A stretch of DNA of 64,000 nt. Source: Phenylobacterium sp. (GTDB lineage Bacteria; Pseudomonadota; Alphaproteobacteria; Caulobacterales; Caulobacteraceae). Position 1 is the stretch's first letter; the number at the start of each line of letters is the position of its first letter. The position numbers and the translations under genes are program-made. The notes under the pieces were generated by a model. It did not search any database, was not told the DNA's origin, and saw only the letters and a list, made by a program, of their open reading frames with translations. Of the stretch, positions 1 through 7,443 are shown piece by piece. The stretch spans positions 1 to 64,000 of the forward strand of contig NZ_SCTC01000033.1 in assembly GCF_004299445.1 (NCBI RefSeq). Direction: 5' to 3'.

Positions 1-195
1 CTGGCGACCATCAAGAAATGGCTGTCGCTGTTCCTGTTCCGCTTCTTCGAGATCAGCCAGTTCAAGCGCTCGGCCGTCCCGAACGGCCCGAAGGTGATCT
101 CGGGCGGCGCGCTGTCGCCGCGGGGGGACTGGCGCGCGCCGAGCGATGGGAATGCGCGGGTGTGGCTGGACGAGCTGGAAGCGAACGTGCCGTAG
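1..195 (+). CDS. nadE: NAD(+) synthase (glutamine-hydrolysing), C-terminal end
   Basis: Open from the left window edge in frame 1 to a TAG at 193-195, giving the last 64 residues of a protein. The tail carries [14 protein letters not shown] followed by [12 protein letters not shown], which I recognise as the C-terminus of the large glutamine-dependent NAD+ synthetases. These enzymes amidate nicotinic acid adenine dinucleotide to NAD+ in the cytosol, using an N-terminal glutaminase and a C-terminal synthetase domain. Only the distal end of the synthetase domain is visible, so catalytic residues cannot be checked. Identification rests on this motif alone. Confidence 0.8.
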   Translation: MATIKKWLSLFLFRFFEISQFKRSAVPNGPKVISGGALSPRGDWRAPSDGNARVWLDELEANVP

Positions 196-246
196 GGGGG
201 CGTCGGAGGGGACGCTGAGAGAGTCCGAGAAGGGTGGGGTGCGGTC

Positions 247-879
247 CTAACTCGCGCCCGCGAAAAGGATCAAGTTTCCATCCGGGTCACCGACGATGAA
301 GGTGCGCGCACCCCAAGGCTCGCTGCGCAAGGTCTGGTGAAAGGTCACGCCAGCGGCCTGCAACTCAAGGAATAGCGGCTTGGCGTCATCGAGCGTCAGG
401 GTCGCTGACAGGGCATCCGGTTCCTGAGCGCGGAAGTGTTCGGAAAACACAGGCCCATCGACGCGACGCAGGTTCAGTTTCGCGCCATCGCGTGCGACCT
501 GGGCGTAGAAGGCTGGCTCGCCTGAGATGAACACACGGCGAAAGCCTAGCTTCTCCTCATAAAACGCAAGCGAAACCGCCATGTCAGAGACGAAAAGCTG
601 CGGTTCGGCGGCGATGATGGCCGAGGAGGGCGACGGGTTTGCAACTGGCATGGATGAAAGGCCCTTGGTTAGCGCCAACCAGTTCTCGAATCCCGCCTTC
701 CTCGCGACGAGGTCCTGAGCGTCGCTCAGCTTGAAGGGCGAGGCCAGGATCTCCTGGTCCGTCAGGCCGCTGTAACGTGGCAGCAGCGATCTGATCTGGC
801 CCGCGACGGGAAAATACCGTTCGCGATGCCAACGAAGGTGGAGCTTGGCCTGCTTGCGCAGATTTTCGAGATTCAGCAT
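247..879 (-). CDS. VOC/glyoxalase superfamily protein with N-terminal helical domain
   Basis: A 210-residue protein with two parts. Residues 1-75 form a helical segment (LNLENLRKQAK... ENWLALTKGL) often fused in front of glyoxalase-like domains. Residues 85-210 are a vicinal-oxygen-chelate domain (AEPQLFVSDMAVSLAFYEEK near the start, GDPDGNLILFAG at the end). VOC proteins include dioxygenases, bleomycin-resistance proteins and isomerases. The metal or ligand residues here do not pick out a substrate, so no reaction is assigned. The ATG at 879 is the natural start of the helical domain. It stands alone, tail to tail with the preceding gene. Confidence 0.75.
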   Translation of the reverse strand: MLNLENLRKQAKLHLRWHRERYFPVAGQIRSLLPRYSGLTDQEILASPFKLSDAQDLVARKAGFENWLALTKGLSSMPVANPSPSSAIIAAEPQLFVSDMAVSLAFYEEKLGFRRVFISGEPAFYAQVARDGAKLNLRRVDGPVFSEHFRAQEPDALSATLTLDDAKPLFLELQAAGVTFHQTLRSEPWGARTFIVGDPDGNLILFAGAS

Positions 880-1082
880 GGGCGCGTTGCGATTGGGGTG
901 TCGTAGGCGGGCTTAGCCCTTCCGGTGTTGGAACCGATGCGCCCTACAGCAACCCAAGAACCTTACGGATGGGGCTTCACAGGTCAATGTCCGCTAAGGG
1001 TCGAAAGCGGGCTTCGGCATAGCGCCGCACAGCAGACGTTCAGCGGCGTCCTCGGAACGTCAGCGATGGGTGGCGAGTGCGA
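880..1082. other. Intergenic stretch without a gene
   Basis: No convincing coding region. Around 983-1010 lies a copy of the motif AATGTCCGCTAAGGGTCG, which recurs in degenerate form in intergenic gaps of the right-hand island (for example near 49620). The rest of the gap up to the next gene is filled by the two long inverted-repeat elements listed separately. Confidence 0.5.
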
Positions 1083-1218
1083 ACGTCATCCCCGGGCTTG
1101 TCCCTGGGATCCATAGGTCCGCAGCGAGGCTTCGAACTGCAGGCCGCTCGGGCGGCCTGCGCCCACGGCCTTGCCGCTGATGAATGGATCCCCCGGGGCA
1201 AGCCCGGGGATGACGTTC
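1083..1218. repeat. Long inverted-repeat intergenic element, copy 1
   Basis: The outer arms are near-perfect inverted copies: GAACGTCATCCCCGGGCTTG at the left and its reverse complement ending at about 1218 at the right. The middle is a GC-rich segment with its own GGCCGC...GCGGCC-type pairing. The element can fold into a long branched hairpin. Its arms create false open frames on both strands. The architecture matches repetitive extragenic palindromic elements; no transposase is present. Confidence 0.75.
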
Positions 1219-1275
1219 AAATCTGGGGAGTCGGACGTCCGGCTGGGTCGACTGTCGACCTCCAGCCCTTCTGAC

Positions 1276-1409
1276 CGTCATCCCGCGACGTGTTCGCGGG
1301 AGCCATCGTTCCGCTCGCGCAACGCCTTGCGGCGGGCCGCTCGGGGCGGCCCGCTTCCACGGCCACGCGGCCGAGGGATGGGTCCCGCGAACACGTCGCG
1401 GGATGACGG
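1276..1409. repeat. Long inverted-repeat intergenic element, copy 2
   Basis: Same design as the element just to the left: outer arms CGTCATCCCGCGACGTGTTC and its inverted copy at about 1383-1409, enclosing a GC-rich core of similar length. Each arm also folds on itself (ATCCCGCGA / TCGCGGGA). The arm sequence recurs alone at 22146-22168, so this is a dispersed family in this genome. Confidence 0.75.
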
Positions 1410-1439
1410 AGGTGTGGGGTGTGCGCGGTGGGATCGGGT

Positions 1440-2042
1440 TCAACGGCGGGGCAGGGCCGATGTCGGCGCCGCCCTCTCGCGGCCTCTCCCACGGCGCTGC
1501 TGCGCCTGGGAGAGGGGCTTAGGATAGCGTGGCCTAGGACGTGTTGACGACCCGCAGGGACGCGCCGCCGAGGAGGCGGTGCGGGCGGCCAGGGTGGCCG
1601 CGGGGGCCTGGAGGGCCGGGATGGCGGCCAGGGACGGGGTGCGGGAGACGATGGTCAGGTTGCGGCGGATTCTCGCGCGGTTGACGTCGTCGTCGGCGTG
1701 GAGGCGTTCGGACTCGGGCTTTTCGAGGCGCACGTGCCAGTCGGGGCGTTCGTAGGCGTCGTCGCGCTCGGGGCGTTCCGGGCGCTCGGCGTCGGGTCGG
1801 CTGCGATCGGCCGGCTGGGCGCGTTGGACGGCGACGGTTCCGGCGGCGAAGCGGGCGCGGAGCGCGAGCGACTGGCGGACGCCGCGGCTCATGTGGTGGT
1901 AGGCCGTGGTGAGCGCGAGGAGCGTGTCGGTGTCGTCGGTGGCCAGCGCGGCGTCATGCACCTTGCGGGCCATGCCCATGCCGAGCTGGGCGAGCTCCAG
2001 GAGCAGGGCTTCTTCGGCCTTGGTGTCGGCGGTGGGCGACAT
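1440..2042 (-). CDS. Conserved-looking hypothetical protein
   Basis: The chosen start at 2042 gives MSPTADTKAEEALLLELAQL; the frame is also open to an ATG at 2078, but the extension is not convincing. The first 100 residues are helical and acid-rich, with AYHHMSRGVRQSLALRARFA resembling small helical proteins common next to each other in Caulobacter genomes. The last 70 residues are low-complexity Arg/Ala/Ser and look like read-through in the wrong frame, so the gene may be frameshifted near its 3' end. No function can be assigned. Confidence 0.5.
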   Translation of the reverse strand: MSPTADTKAEEALLLELAQLGMGMARKVHDAALATDDTDTLLALTTAYHHMSRGVRQSLALRARFAAGTVAVQRAQPADRSRPDAERPERPERDDAYERPDWHVRLEKPESERLHADDDVNRARIRRNLTIVSRTPSLAAIPALQAPAATLAARTASSAARPCGSSTRPRPRYPKPLSQAQQRRGRGRERAAPTSALPRR

Positions 2043-2115
2043 GAACAAAAGAAGAACATAGGTGAGATGGGGAGTCAAGCTGCCTGACGCGGTGCGGCCG
2101 TCTCCGTTCGATTTA

Positions 2116-2214
2116 TTCGACCACGAACCACACGAACCACACGAACGCGCTCCGCCTCCCGGGCGCTAGGAGCAGAGGGCCCCGTTCGTGGGGTTCGTGT
2201 GGTTCGTGGTCGAA
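2116..2214. repeat. Inverted repeat of CACGAAC units, copy 1
   Basis: The left arm holds tandem ACCACGAACC / ACACGAACC units and the right arm their inverted copy (GGTTCGTGTGGTTCGTGGTC). The loop of about 50 bases is unrelated to that of the second copy at 6577-6673. The arms are conserved and the loops are not, which points to a mobile or structurally selected hairpin. Confidence 0.75.
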
Positions 2215-2256
2215 CAACACATCGCCTGCGGCGCGTACGAGGCCGACAGGCCAGCG

Positions 2257-2307
2257 CGACCCCTCATCCGTCAGCTTCGCTGACACCTTCTCCCGCAAGG
2301 GGAGAAG
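2257..2307. repeat. Short intergenic hairpin repeat
   Basis: The sequence CCCTCATCCGTCAGCTTCGC followed by ACCTTCTCCC and GGGGAGAAGC contains two small hairpins (AGCTTCGCT and TTCTCCCGCAAGGGGAGAA). From general experience this is a very common dispersed repeat of alphaproteobacterial genomes. Its position just after the stop of the minus-strand esterase (2318) would let it act as a transcription terminator or mRNA end stabiliser. Confidence 0.6.
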
Positions 2308-2317
2308 CATGACGAAC

Positions 2318-4234
2318 TCAGACCGCTGATCGAGGCACTCTTGTATCGTCGGTGCGGTCGAAGACCGGGGCGCCGTTTTCGGTCGCGCGGACGGTCCAGG
2401 CGATGCGGAAGGCCCTGGGTTCGGAGCGGACGACGAGGCGGGTGTCGATGCGGATCGACCAGCCGGGGCGTTCCATCGCCACGCGGTAGACCTTGGCCGC
2501 GGCGGCTTGCCGGCCAGCGTCGGCGAGCGCGACCTCGAAGCGCGAGGCCAGGCGGTAGTCGGTGCCGGTGGCGGGCAGGTGGTAGGCGTAGGCGGGCGGG
2601 GCGTGGGCGGCGGCGCCGGTGAGGCCCGTGGGCAGGAAGGCCTCCTGGGTTTCGTCGAGCCACTTCGCCGGGCCCATGGCCGGGCCGGGCAGGGTGACGA
2701 CGGGTGGGAAGGTCGGCGTCTGCCCGCCCGGAGGCTGCCACGGCAGCCGCACCTCGACGTTCTCGACCGTGAGGTCGGCGCCCGCGCGGCCGGGCCAAAG
2801 GGTGGGCCAGCCGTGCGCCGACAGTTCGAGCCCGAGGCGATGGCCGGCCTTCAAGCGCCACGCCGTCGCCTGGAGCGGCAGGACGAGGTCGATCGGCTCT
2901 CCGGCGCGAGGCGGGTCGATCCGCCCGGATCCGTCCGGGAAGGCGAGGTTGCTGGCGCCCGTGGTCATCCGGACGGCCCGGCCGTCGGGGGCGATGTCCA
3001 GCAGGCGCGCCACGATGAGGCCGCCGGGACGGTTCGAGGTCACGCGGCAGGCGACGACCGGCGCGGAGACGACGTCCATGTCGTCCTGGATCGGCAGGTC
3101 GCCAAACAGGGGCGTGGCAGGCCAGGGACCGGGCGCATCCTCGTAGAGATCGCCGGCAAGCGCGGCGGGCGTCGCCGGAGCGGCCCGCAGCACGACCGGA
3201 TCGCGCACGAAGCGGAACAGGGCGGTGGGCGCGCGTTCGAGCGGCCAGCTCGCGCCACGCCACGCGCCACGCTCCAGCCCGCCCTGGCGGTCGGGCTCGC
3301 CGACCCAGTAGCGCAGCGGGGGCTCGTCCATCACGCCGGTCTCGCGGCCCTTCAGCCATTTGTCCCACCAGCGCAGGGCCTCCTGCAGGAAGCCGATGCG
3401 GGGGCCGCGCGTGGCGGTGGCGGGGGTGACGTGCTCCCAGGGGCCGATGATGGTGCGGACCGGGCCCTTCCAGGCGGCGGCGATGCGCAGGACCGAGGTG
3501 GCGTACTTGTCGGCCCACCCCGAGTAGAGCAGCAGCGGCGTCTCGCCCATCGGCGCGGCCTTGCCCTGCCAGTAGCTGTCGCGCTCGGGGTGGCTGAGCC
3601 AGGGGATGATCCAGGGGCGGTCGGCGTCCAGGCGCTTCAGCCACTCGGCCCGCCAGCCGTCGCCGAACACCTGCGGGTCCGGCGGCAGAGCGTTGAACAT
3701 CAGCATGACGCCGGCCCAGTCGACGCGCGCGGTGTAGGACTGGCCGCCCAGGTTCTGGATGTCGGTGGTCCAGCCGTCGTCCGAGACGCCGCCCAGCACC
3801 ATGGCCTTGAGCGCGGGCGGCTTGCGCCCGGCGGCGCGCAGGGCGGTGAAGGCGGCCCAGGAGAGACCCGAGAGGCCGACCGCGCCATCGCACCAGGGCT
3901 GGGCGGCGGCCCACGCCACGGCGGCCGCGGCGTCGTCGATCTCGGTCGGGAGATATTCGTCCCGCAGCAGGCCGGTCGAGTTGCCCGCGCCCGCCGTGTC
4001 GACCGCCAGCACCGCGTAGCCGTGACCCGCCCACCAGGGCAGCAGCGGGTCGATGACCGGGCGGAAGATGTCGTAGGGGCGGTAGGGCGAGAGATCGAGG
4101 ATCGCGGGGACGCGCGTGGCGCTCCGGGGCCGCCACAGCCGTGCCGCCAGGACGCGGCCGCTGGGCACGGGGATGCGGATCAGCTCCTCGATCAGCGCCC
4201 CGTCGCCGGGCGCCTTTGGCGTCTCCGCGTCCAT
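2318..4234 (-). CDS. CocE/NonD family hydrolase (acyl esterase)
   Basis: A 638-residue alpha/beta hydrolase of the CocE/X-prolyl dipeptidyl aminopeptidase family, which hydrolyses esters or N-terminal dipeptides. The N-terminal catalytic domain shows RVPAILDLSPYR, GYAVLAVDTAGAG and the nucleophile elbow GLSGLSW, with Ser125 as the probable nucleophile (the usual family elbow is GxSYxG). An all-helical insertion follows, then a C-terminal jelly-roll domain from about residue 370 with HRLGLELSAHGWP near the end. No signal peptide is seen, so it is probably cytosolic. The ATG at 4234 has GGAGGG just upstream. Substrate unknown. Confidence 0.85.
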   Translation of the reverse strand: MDAETPKAPGDGALIEELIRIPVPSGRVLAARLWRPRSATRVPAILDLSPYRPYDIFRPVIDPLLPWWAGHGYAVLAVDTAGAGNSTGLLRDEYLPTEIDDAAAAVAWAAAQPWCDGAVGLSGLSWAAFTALRAAGRKPPALKAMVLGGVSDDGWTTDIQNLGGQSYTARVDWAGVMLMFNALPPDPQVFGDGWRAEWLKRLDADRPWIIPWLSHPERDSYWQGKAAPMGETPLLLYSGWADKYATSVLRIAAAWKGPVRTIIGPWEHVTPATATRGPRIGFLQEALRWWDKWLKGRETGVMDEPPLRYWVGEPDRQGGLERGAWRGASWPLERAPTALFRFVRDPVVLRAAPATPAALAGDLYEDAPGPWPATPLFGDLPIQDDMDVVSAPVVACRVTSNRPGGLIVARLLDIAPDGRAVRMTTGASNLAFPDGSGRIDPPRAGEPIDLVLPLQATAWRLKAGHRLGLELSAHGWPTLWPGRAGADLTVENVEVRLPWQPPGGQTPTFPPVVTLPGPAMGPAKWLDETQEAFLPTGLTGAAAHAPPAYAYHLPATGTDYRLASRFEVALADAGRQAAAAKVYRVAMERPGWSIRIDTRLVVRSEPRAFRIAWTVRATENGAPVFDRTDDTRVPRSAV

Positions 4235-4278
4235 CGTCCCTCCAGGCGTTCAGTAGAAGCCCGGAAGGCGAAGAGGGT

Positions 4279-4428
4279 CTAGCGCAGGCCGATCAGGCGG
4301 ATCTCGGCCGGCAGCGTCGTCGCCTTGCGGCCACGGAGGCGTCGCACGATGGCGCGGTAGGCGGGGACCACCAGTTCGGTCCAGTAGCCGAAGGGAACTT
4401 CCTTATGGATGCGATGCAGGTCTTCCAT
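4279..4428 (-). CDS. Small basic protein, 49 residues
   Basis: A short frame from an ATG at 4428 (preceded by GGGAGAGGG at good spacing) to a TAG at 4279. It encodes MEDLHRIHKEVPFGYW... VRRLRGRKATTLPAEIRLIG. It is basic and probably a single helix. It is divergent to the LysR gene with 99 bases between the start codons, the usual arrangement for a LysR target. I recognise no family. The good ribosome-binding site and non-random amino-acid content are the only support. Confidence 0.5.
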   Translation of the reverse strand: MEDLHRIHKEVPFGYWTELVVPAYRAIVRRLRGRKATTLPAEIRLIGLR

Positions 4429-4513
4429 GACCCTCTCCCGTCTCGGGGTTGAATTTGTAAGGGGAAGATGGTCTTGAGAAGGCCGAACCTCAAACCGGTT
4501 CTCCTGCTGTATT

Positions 4514-4530
4514 CATAAGTCAAGCTTATG
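4514..4530. promoter_or_regulatory. Palindrome overlapping the LysR start codon
   Basis: CATAAG-TCAAG-CTTATG is a perfect 6-bp inverted repeat with a 5-bp spacer that runs into the ATG at 4528. It fits the T-N11-A layout of LysR binding sites and lies between the LysR gene and the divergent small gene, so it may serve autoregulation and control of that gene. Confidence 0.4.
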
Positions 4531-5475
4531 CATGATCCTCTCGCCACCGTGCCGCTCAGCGCGATCCGCGTCTTCGAGGCCGCCGCCCGCCTGGGCAGCT
4601 TCACGCGCGCGGCGGGCGAGCTGGGGATGACCCAGGCGGCGGTGAGCTGGCAGGTGAAGGCGCTGGAGCGGCGGCTGGACCAGGCGCTGTTCCGCCGGTT
4701 GCCGCGGGAGGTGACGCTGACCGCCGCCGGCGAGCGGCTGTACCGGGCGGCCAGCGAAGCGGTCACCGCGCTGCGCACCGCCATCGCCGACATCACCGAC
4801 CAGGGCGCGGGCGTGCTGACCATCAGCGCCCTGCAGACCTTCGCCACCCAGTGGCTCGCGGCGCGGCTGGGGGCGTTCCAGGTGGCCAACCCGGACGTGG
4901 CCGTGCGGCTGTCCAGCGAGAGCCGGATGATCGACCTGATGCGCGGCGACGCCGACGTGGGGATCCGGTCCAGCCGCCATGGGCAGTGGCCGGGCCTGGA
5001 GTCGATCTACCTGTTCCCGGCGGCCCAGACGGTGCTGGCGACGCCGCAGGCGCTGGCGGGCCTGGGCCCGTCGCCGCGGCCGGGAGACCTGATGAGCCTG
5101 GAGCGGGTGGGTTCGGAGGAGGAGTGGGCGCTGTGGTTCGCCGCGGCCGGGGTCGCCGACTGTCCGGACAGCATCGCCGCCGGTCTGCGGATCACGGGCG
5201 ACTCACAGGTGCTGGAGGTGGCCGCGGCCATGGCGAACGGCACGATGGCCATCGGCTCGCCGGTGATGTTCGCCGCCGACATCGCGGCGGGGCGGCTGGT
5301 GCAGCCGTTTCCGATCGTGTTCGGGGAGAGCGGCTATTGGCTGGCCTATCCGGCCGACCGCCGGCGCAGCCGCAAGATCGCCGCCTTTCGGACCTGGCTG
5401 CTGGACCAGATCCGGGCAGACCCCGCGGCGCGCAACGAACTGGCGCGCCGCGGGGCCGTGTCCGACGTCTCCTGA
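4528..5475 (+). CDS. LysR-family transcriptional regulator, GcvA-like
   Basis: A 315-residue regulator. The N-terminal winged helix-turn-helix is at residues 18-75 (LGSFTRAAGELGMTQAAVSW then LERRLDQALFRRLPR), typical of the GcvA/AmpR branch where the protein starts with PLSAIRVFEAAARLGS. The periplasmic-binding-protein-like effector domain covers about residues 90-300. The ATG lies inside a palindrome that may be its own operator. The divergent small gene at 4279-4428 is the most likely direct target. The inducer is unknown. Confidence 0.85.
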   Translation: MHDPLATVPLSAIRVFEAAARLGSFTRAAGELGMTQAAVSWQVKALERRLDQALFRRLPREVTLTAAGERLYRAASEAVTALRTAIADITDQGAGVLTISALQTFATQWLAARLGAFQVANPDVAVRLSSESRMIDLMRGDADVGIRSSRHGQWPGLESIYLFPAAQTVLATPQALAGLGPSPRPGDLMSLERVGSEEEWALWFAAAGVADCPDSIAAGLRITGDSQVLEVAAAMANGTMAIGSPVMFAADIAAGRLVQPFPIVFGESGYWLAYPADRRRSRKIAAFRTWLLDQIRADPAARNELARRGAVSDVS

Positions 5476-5542
5476 CCTACGCCCCGGAGTCCGAGGCTTC
5501 AGTTGCACCCGCGATCGGGAGACGCCGGCGCGCCAGTCCGGA

Positions 5543-6373
5543 TCAGAACCGGTAGCTGGCGGTCACCTTGAAACTGGTGAACTCGAAGTCGTCGTCGGTG
5601 CGGCGGAAGTCCGTGCCCGCCGTATTGACGAGCAGGAACGGGTTCGTGGCCGCCGTCGTGCCCGAATTGGCCGCACGCACGCCGAAGTCGTCGTCATCCA
5701 GGCTGGTGCGCAGGAATTCGGCGCCGATGCTGACATTTTGGGTCAGTTTGTGTTCGAAGCCCACGCCCAGCTGATAACCCTTGGCGTCGCCGCCGCCCAC
5801 TCTGGGGAAGGCGTTGACCGTGTTGGTGGTGGTGAAGCTGTGCTTCATGTTGCCCACCGCATAACCGCCGGTCGCGTAGACGAGGCTGTCGCCGAAGGCG
5901 TAGCCGCCGCGGGCGCGGACCGCCCACATGTCGTTGAGTTTGCGGGTGAAGTTGTAGGCCGCGGGGGTGATCGAGAACGCGGTCACCGCATCCTGCAGCT
6001 CGAGGCGGCTGTACTCGATGACGCCGCCGACCACGAACTGGCCGATCTGATAGTCGTAGCCGCCGCGAACCGAGAGCTCGACGTCGGACTTGTCGTCACC
6101 ACGGCAGCCGCCGGGCGCCGCATTGGTGTTGAACGAGCCGGGGCAGAAGCCCGTCGAGAAGGCGTCGGCGCCAGCGGCGGTGCGCACGGTGTCGCCGAAA
6201 TTGCCGTCGAGGTTGGTGTCGAAGCCGATCGACTCGCCCTTGCTTTCCGAACGGTCGGCGTAGCCGGCGGTCACGCCGATGTAGGGGCCGGTCCAGTCGG
6301 CGGACTGCGCGCTGGCGGCGGAGGCGAACGAGAGGGCCGACAGGGCGGCCGCGGCGAGGAAAATGGTCTTCAT
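5543..6373 (-). CDS. Outer-membrane beta-barrel protein (porin/Opa-like family)
   Basis: The start at 6373 gives a clear signal peptide (MKTIFLAAAALSALSFASAA then SAQ cleavage). The mature part of about 255 residues alternates short hydrophobic strands with polar loops (GPYIGVTAGYADR, VELSVRGGYDYQIG, RARGGYAFGDSLVYATGGYA) and ends in the strand KVTASYRF, with the C-terminal aromatic that BAM recognises. This is the eight-stranded opacity/OmpA-like barrel family. The frame is open 75 codons further upstream but those residues precede the signal peptide and are rejected. It may be a structural or adhesion-related barrel; no specific ligand is suggested. Confidence 0.85.
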   Translation of the reverse strand: MKTIFLAAAALSALSFASAASAQSADWTGPYIGVTAGYADRSESKGESIGFDTNLDGNFGDTVRTAAGADAFSTGFCPGSFNTNAAPGGCRGDDKSDVELSVRGGYDYQIGQFVVGGVIEYSRLELQDAVTAFSITPAAYNFTRKLNDMWAVRARGGYAFGDSLVYATGGYAVGNMKHSFTTTNTVNAFPRVGGGDAKGYQLGVGFEHKLTQNVSIGAEFLRTSLDDDDFGVRAANSGTTAATNPFLLVNTAGTDFRRTDDDFEFTSFKVTASYRF

Positions 6374-6576
6374 GGGGAGAAAGCCCGTCCAGGTTGTATC
6401 CGGACCTGCAGAATGGCGGCCCGTTGTCGCCTCTACGTTGATCTTCGTCATCTGGATGCGGCAGGCTGACGCAGAAACTCGCCTGTGTGGCGAGTTTGTC
6501 ACAATCCTGGCGTGGTGAAGCTTGCGCTCAGCGGCTGGCCCCCAGGCGGCGATGGCGCGGCAGCGCCGACCAATTT
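6374..6576. other. Intergenic stretch upstream of the barrel protein gene
   Basis: Probably contains the promoter of the minus-strand outer-membrane protein gene (start 6373). I see no coding region. The gap continues into the CACGAAC inverted repeat at 6577-6673. Confidence 0.4.
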
Positions 6577-6673
6577 GACCACGAACCACACGAACCACAC
6601 GAACGGGTCGAATAGGAAAGTCCGGACCGCGATCAGCCCAACTCGTTCGTGTGGTTCGTGTGGTTCGTGGTTC
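6577..6673. repeat. Inverted repeat of CACGAAC units, copy 2
   Basis: The left arm GACCACGAACCACACGAACC and the right arm, its inverted copy, match the element at 2116-2214 almost exactly, while the loops differ. In both copies the right arm is followed within about 20 bases by GCCTGCGGCGCG, extending the similarity beyond the hairpin. Confidence 0.75.
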
Positions 6674-6712
6674 CGAATGACAGCGCCTGCGGCGCGCACT
6701 GGGCTCGCCGGG

Positions 6713-7315
6713 CTAGCCCCGGCGGCCGACGGCGGCTTCGGAGGGATAGGGCTCTGCGCCCTGGGCCAGCAGCGCCGGAACGATCTCGTCGACGGTGGGG
6801 ACCGCCACCCAGGCCTGCATGAACTCCGGGGGCGTCAGGCGCTCATCGACCGTGTGCTGGAAGAGCTTGAACAGCGGCTCCCAGAAGCCCCGGGGGTTGT
6901 AGAAGATCACCGGCTTGGCGTGCAGGTCGAGGCGGCGCCAGGACAGCAACTCCACCACCTCTTCCAGCGTGCCGATGCCGCCCGGCAGGATGATGAAGCT
7001 GTCCGAGCGCTGGAACATGAGCATTTTCCGCTCATGCATGTTGTCGACGATGATGTGCTCGACCGTCTCGAGGGCGCGCTCGGCGCCCACCAGGAAGGTC
7101 GGGATGATGCCCAGGACGTCGCCGCCGGCCTCGTGCGCCGCGCGCGCCGTGGCGCCCATCAGGCCCACGCCGCCGCCGCCGTAGACCAGCTTGATGCCCG
7201 CGTCGGCCAGCGCCTTGCCCACGCCCCGCGCCGCGCTGAGGAACTCCGGATCCGCCTCGTCGGAGGAGCCGCAGAACACACAGGCCGATTCCAGGCGTTG
7301 GCGGTGACGCCTCAT
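6713..7315 (-). CDS. LOG family protein (TIGR00730), cytokinin riboside 5'-monophosphate phosphoribohydrolase-like
   Basis: A 200-residue Rossmann-like protein. It has the nucleotide-binding signature VYGGGGVGLMG at about residue 44 and the family hallmark PGGIGTLEEV at about residue 115, with the paired ERK helix just before. LOG enzymes release the base from nucleoside monophosphates; in bacteria they are a clean-up or cytokinin-producing activity. The start at 7315 (MRRHRQRLESACVFCGSSDE) has GGAG eight bases upstream. A longer frame to 7405 adds only non-conserved residues. It is divergent to the Atm1-like exporter gene. Confidence 0.85.
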   Translation of the reverse strand: MRRHRQRLESACVFCGSSDEADPEFLSAARGVGKALADAGIKLVYGGGGVGLMGATARAAHEAGGDVLGIIPTFLVGAERALETVEHIIVDNMHERKMLMFQRSDSFIILPGGIGTLEEVVELLSWRRLDLHAKPVIFYNPRGFWEPLFKLFQHTVDERLTPPEFMQAWVAVPTVDEIVPALLAQGAEPYPSEAAVGRRG

Positions 7316-7443
7316 GACGCATACTCCAAAGGGGGAAACTGACGAACCGCTTGTGTCGGCGGCGAACAGGCCCAAGTAGCTAGGTTCAGCGCTAAGTCGC
7401 GCCAAGTAAACCCCGTGAAATCGCCCAGGAGCCTGAGTCCGCT

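Noticed and set aside
1060..1443. Open frames on both strands with RHPRACPG and DDV-rich peptides
   Set aside because: They are translations of the long inverted-repeat elements; composition and overlap with hairpin arms show they are not genes.
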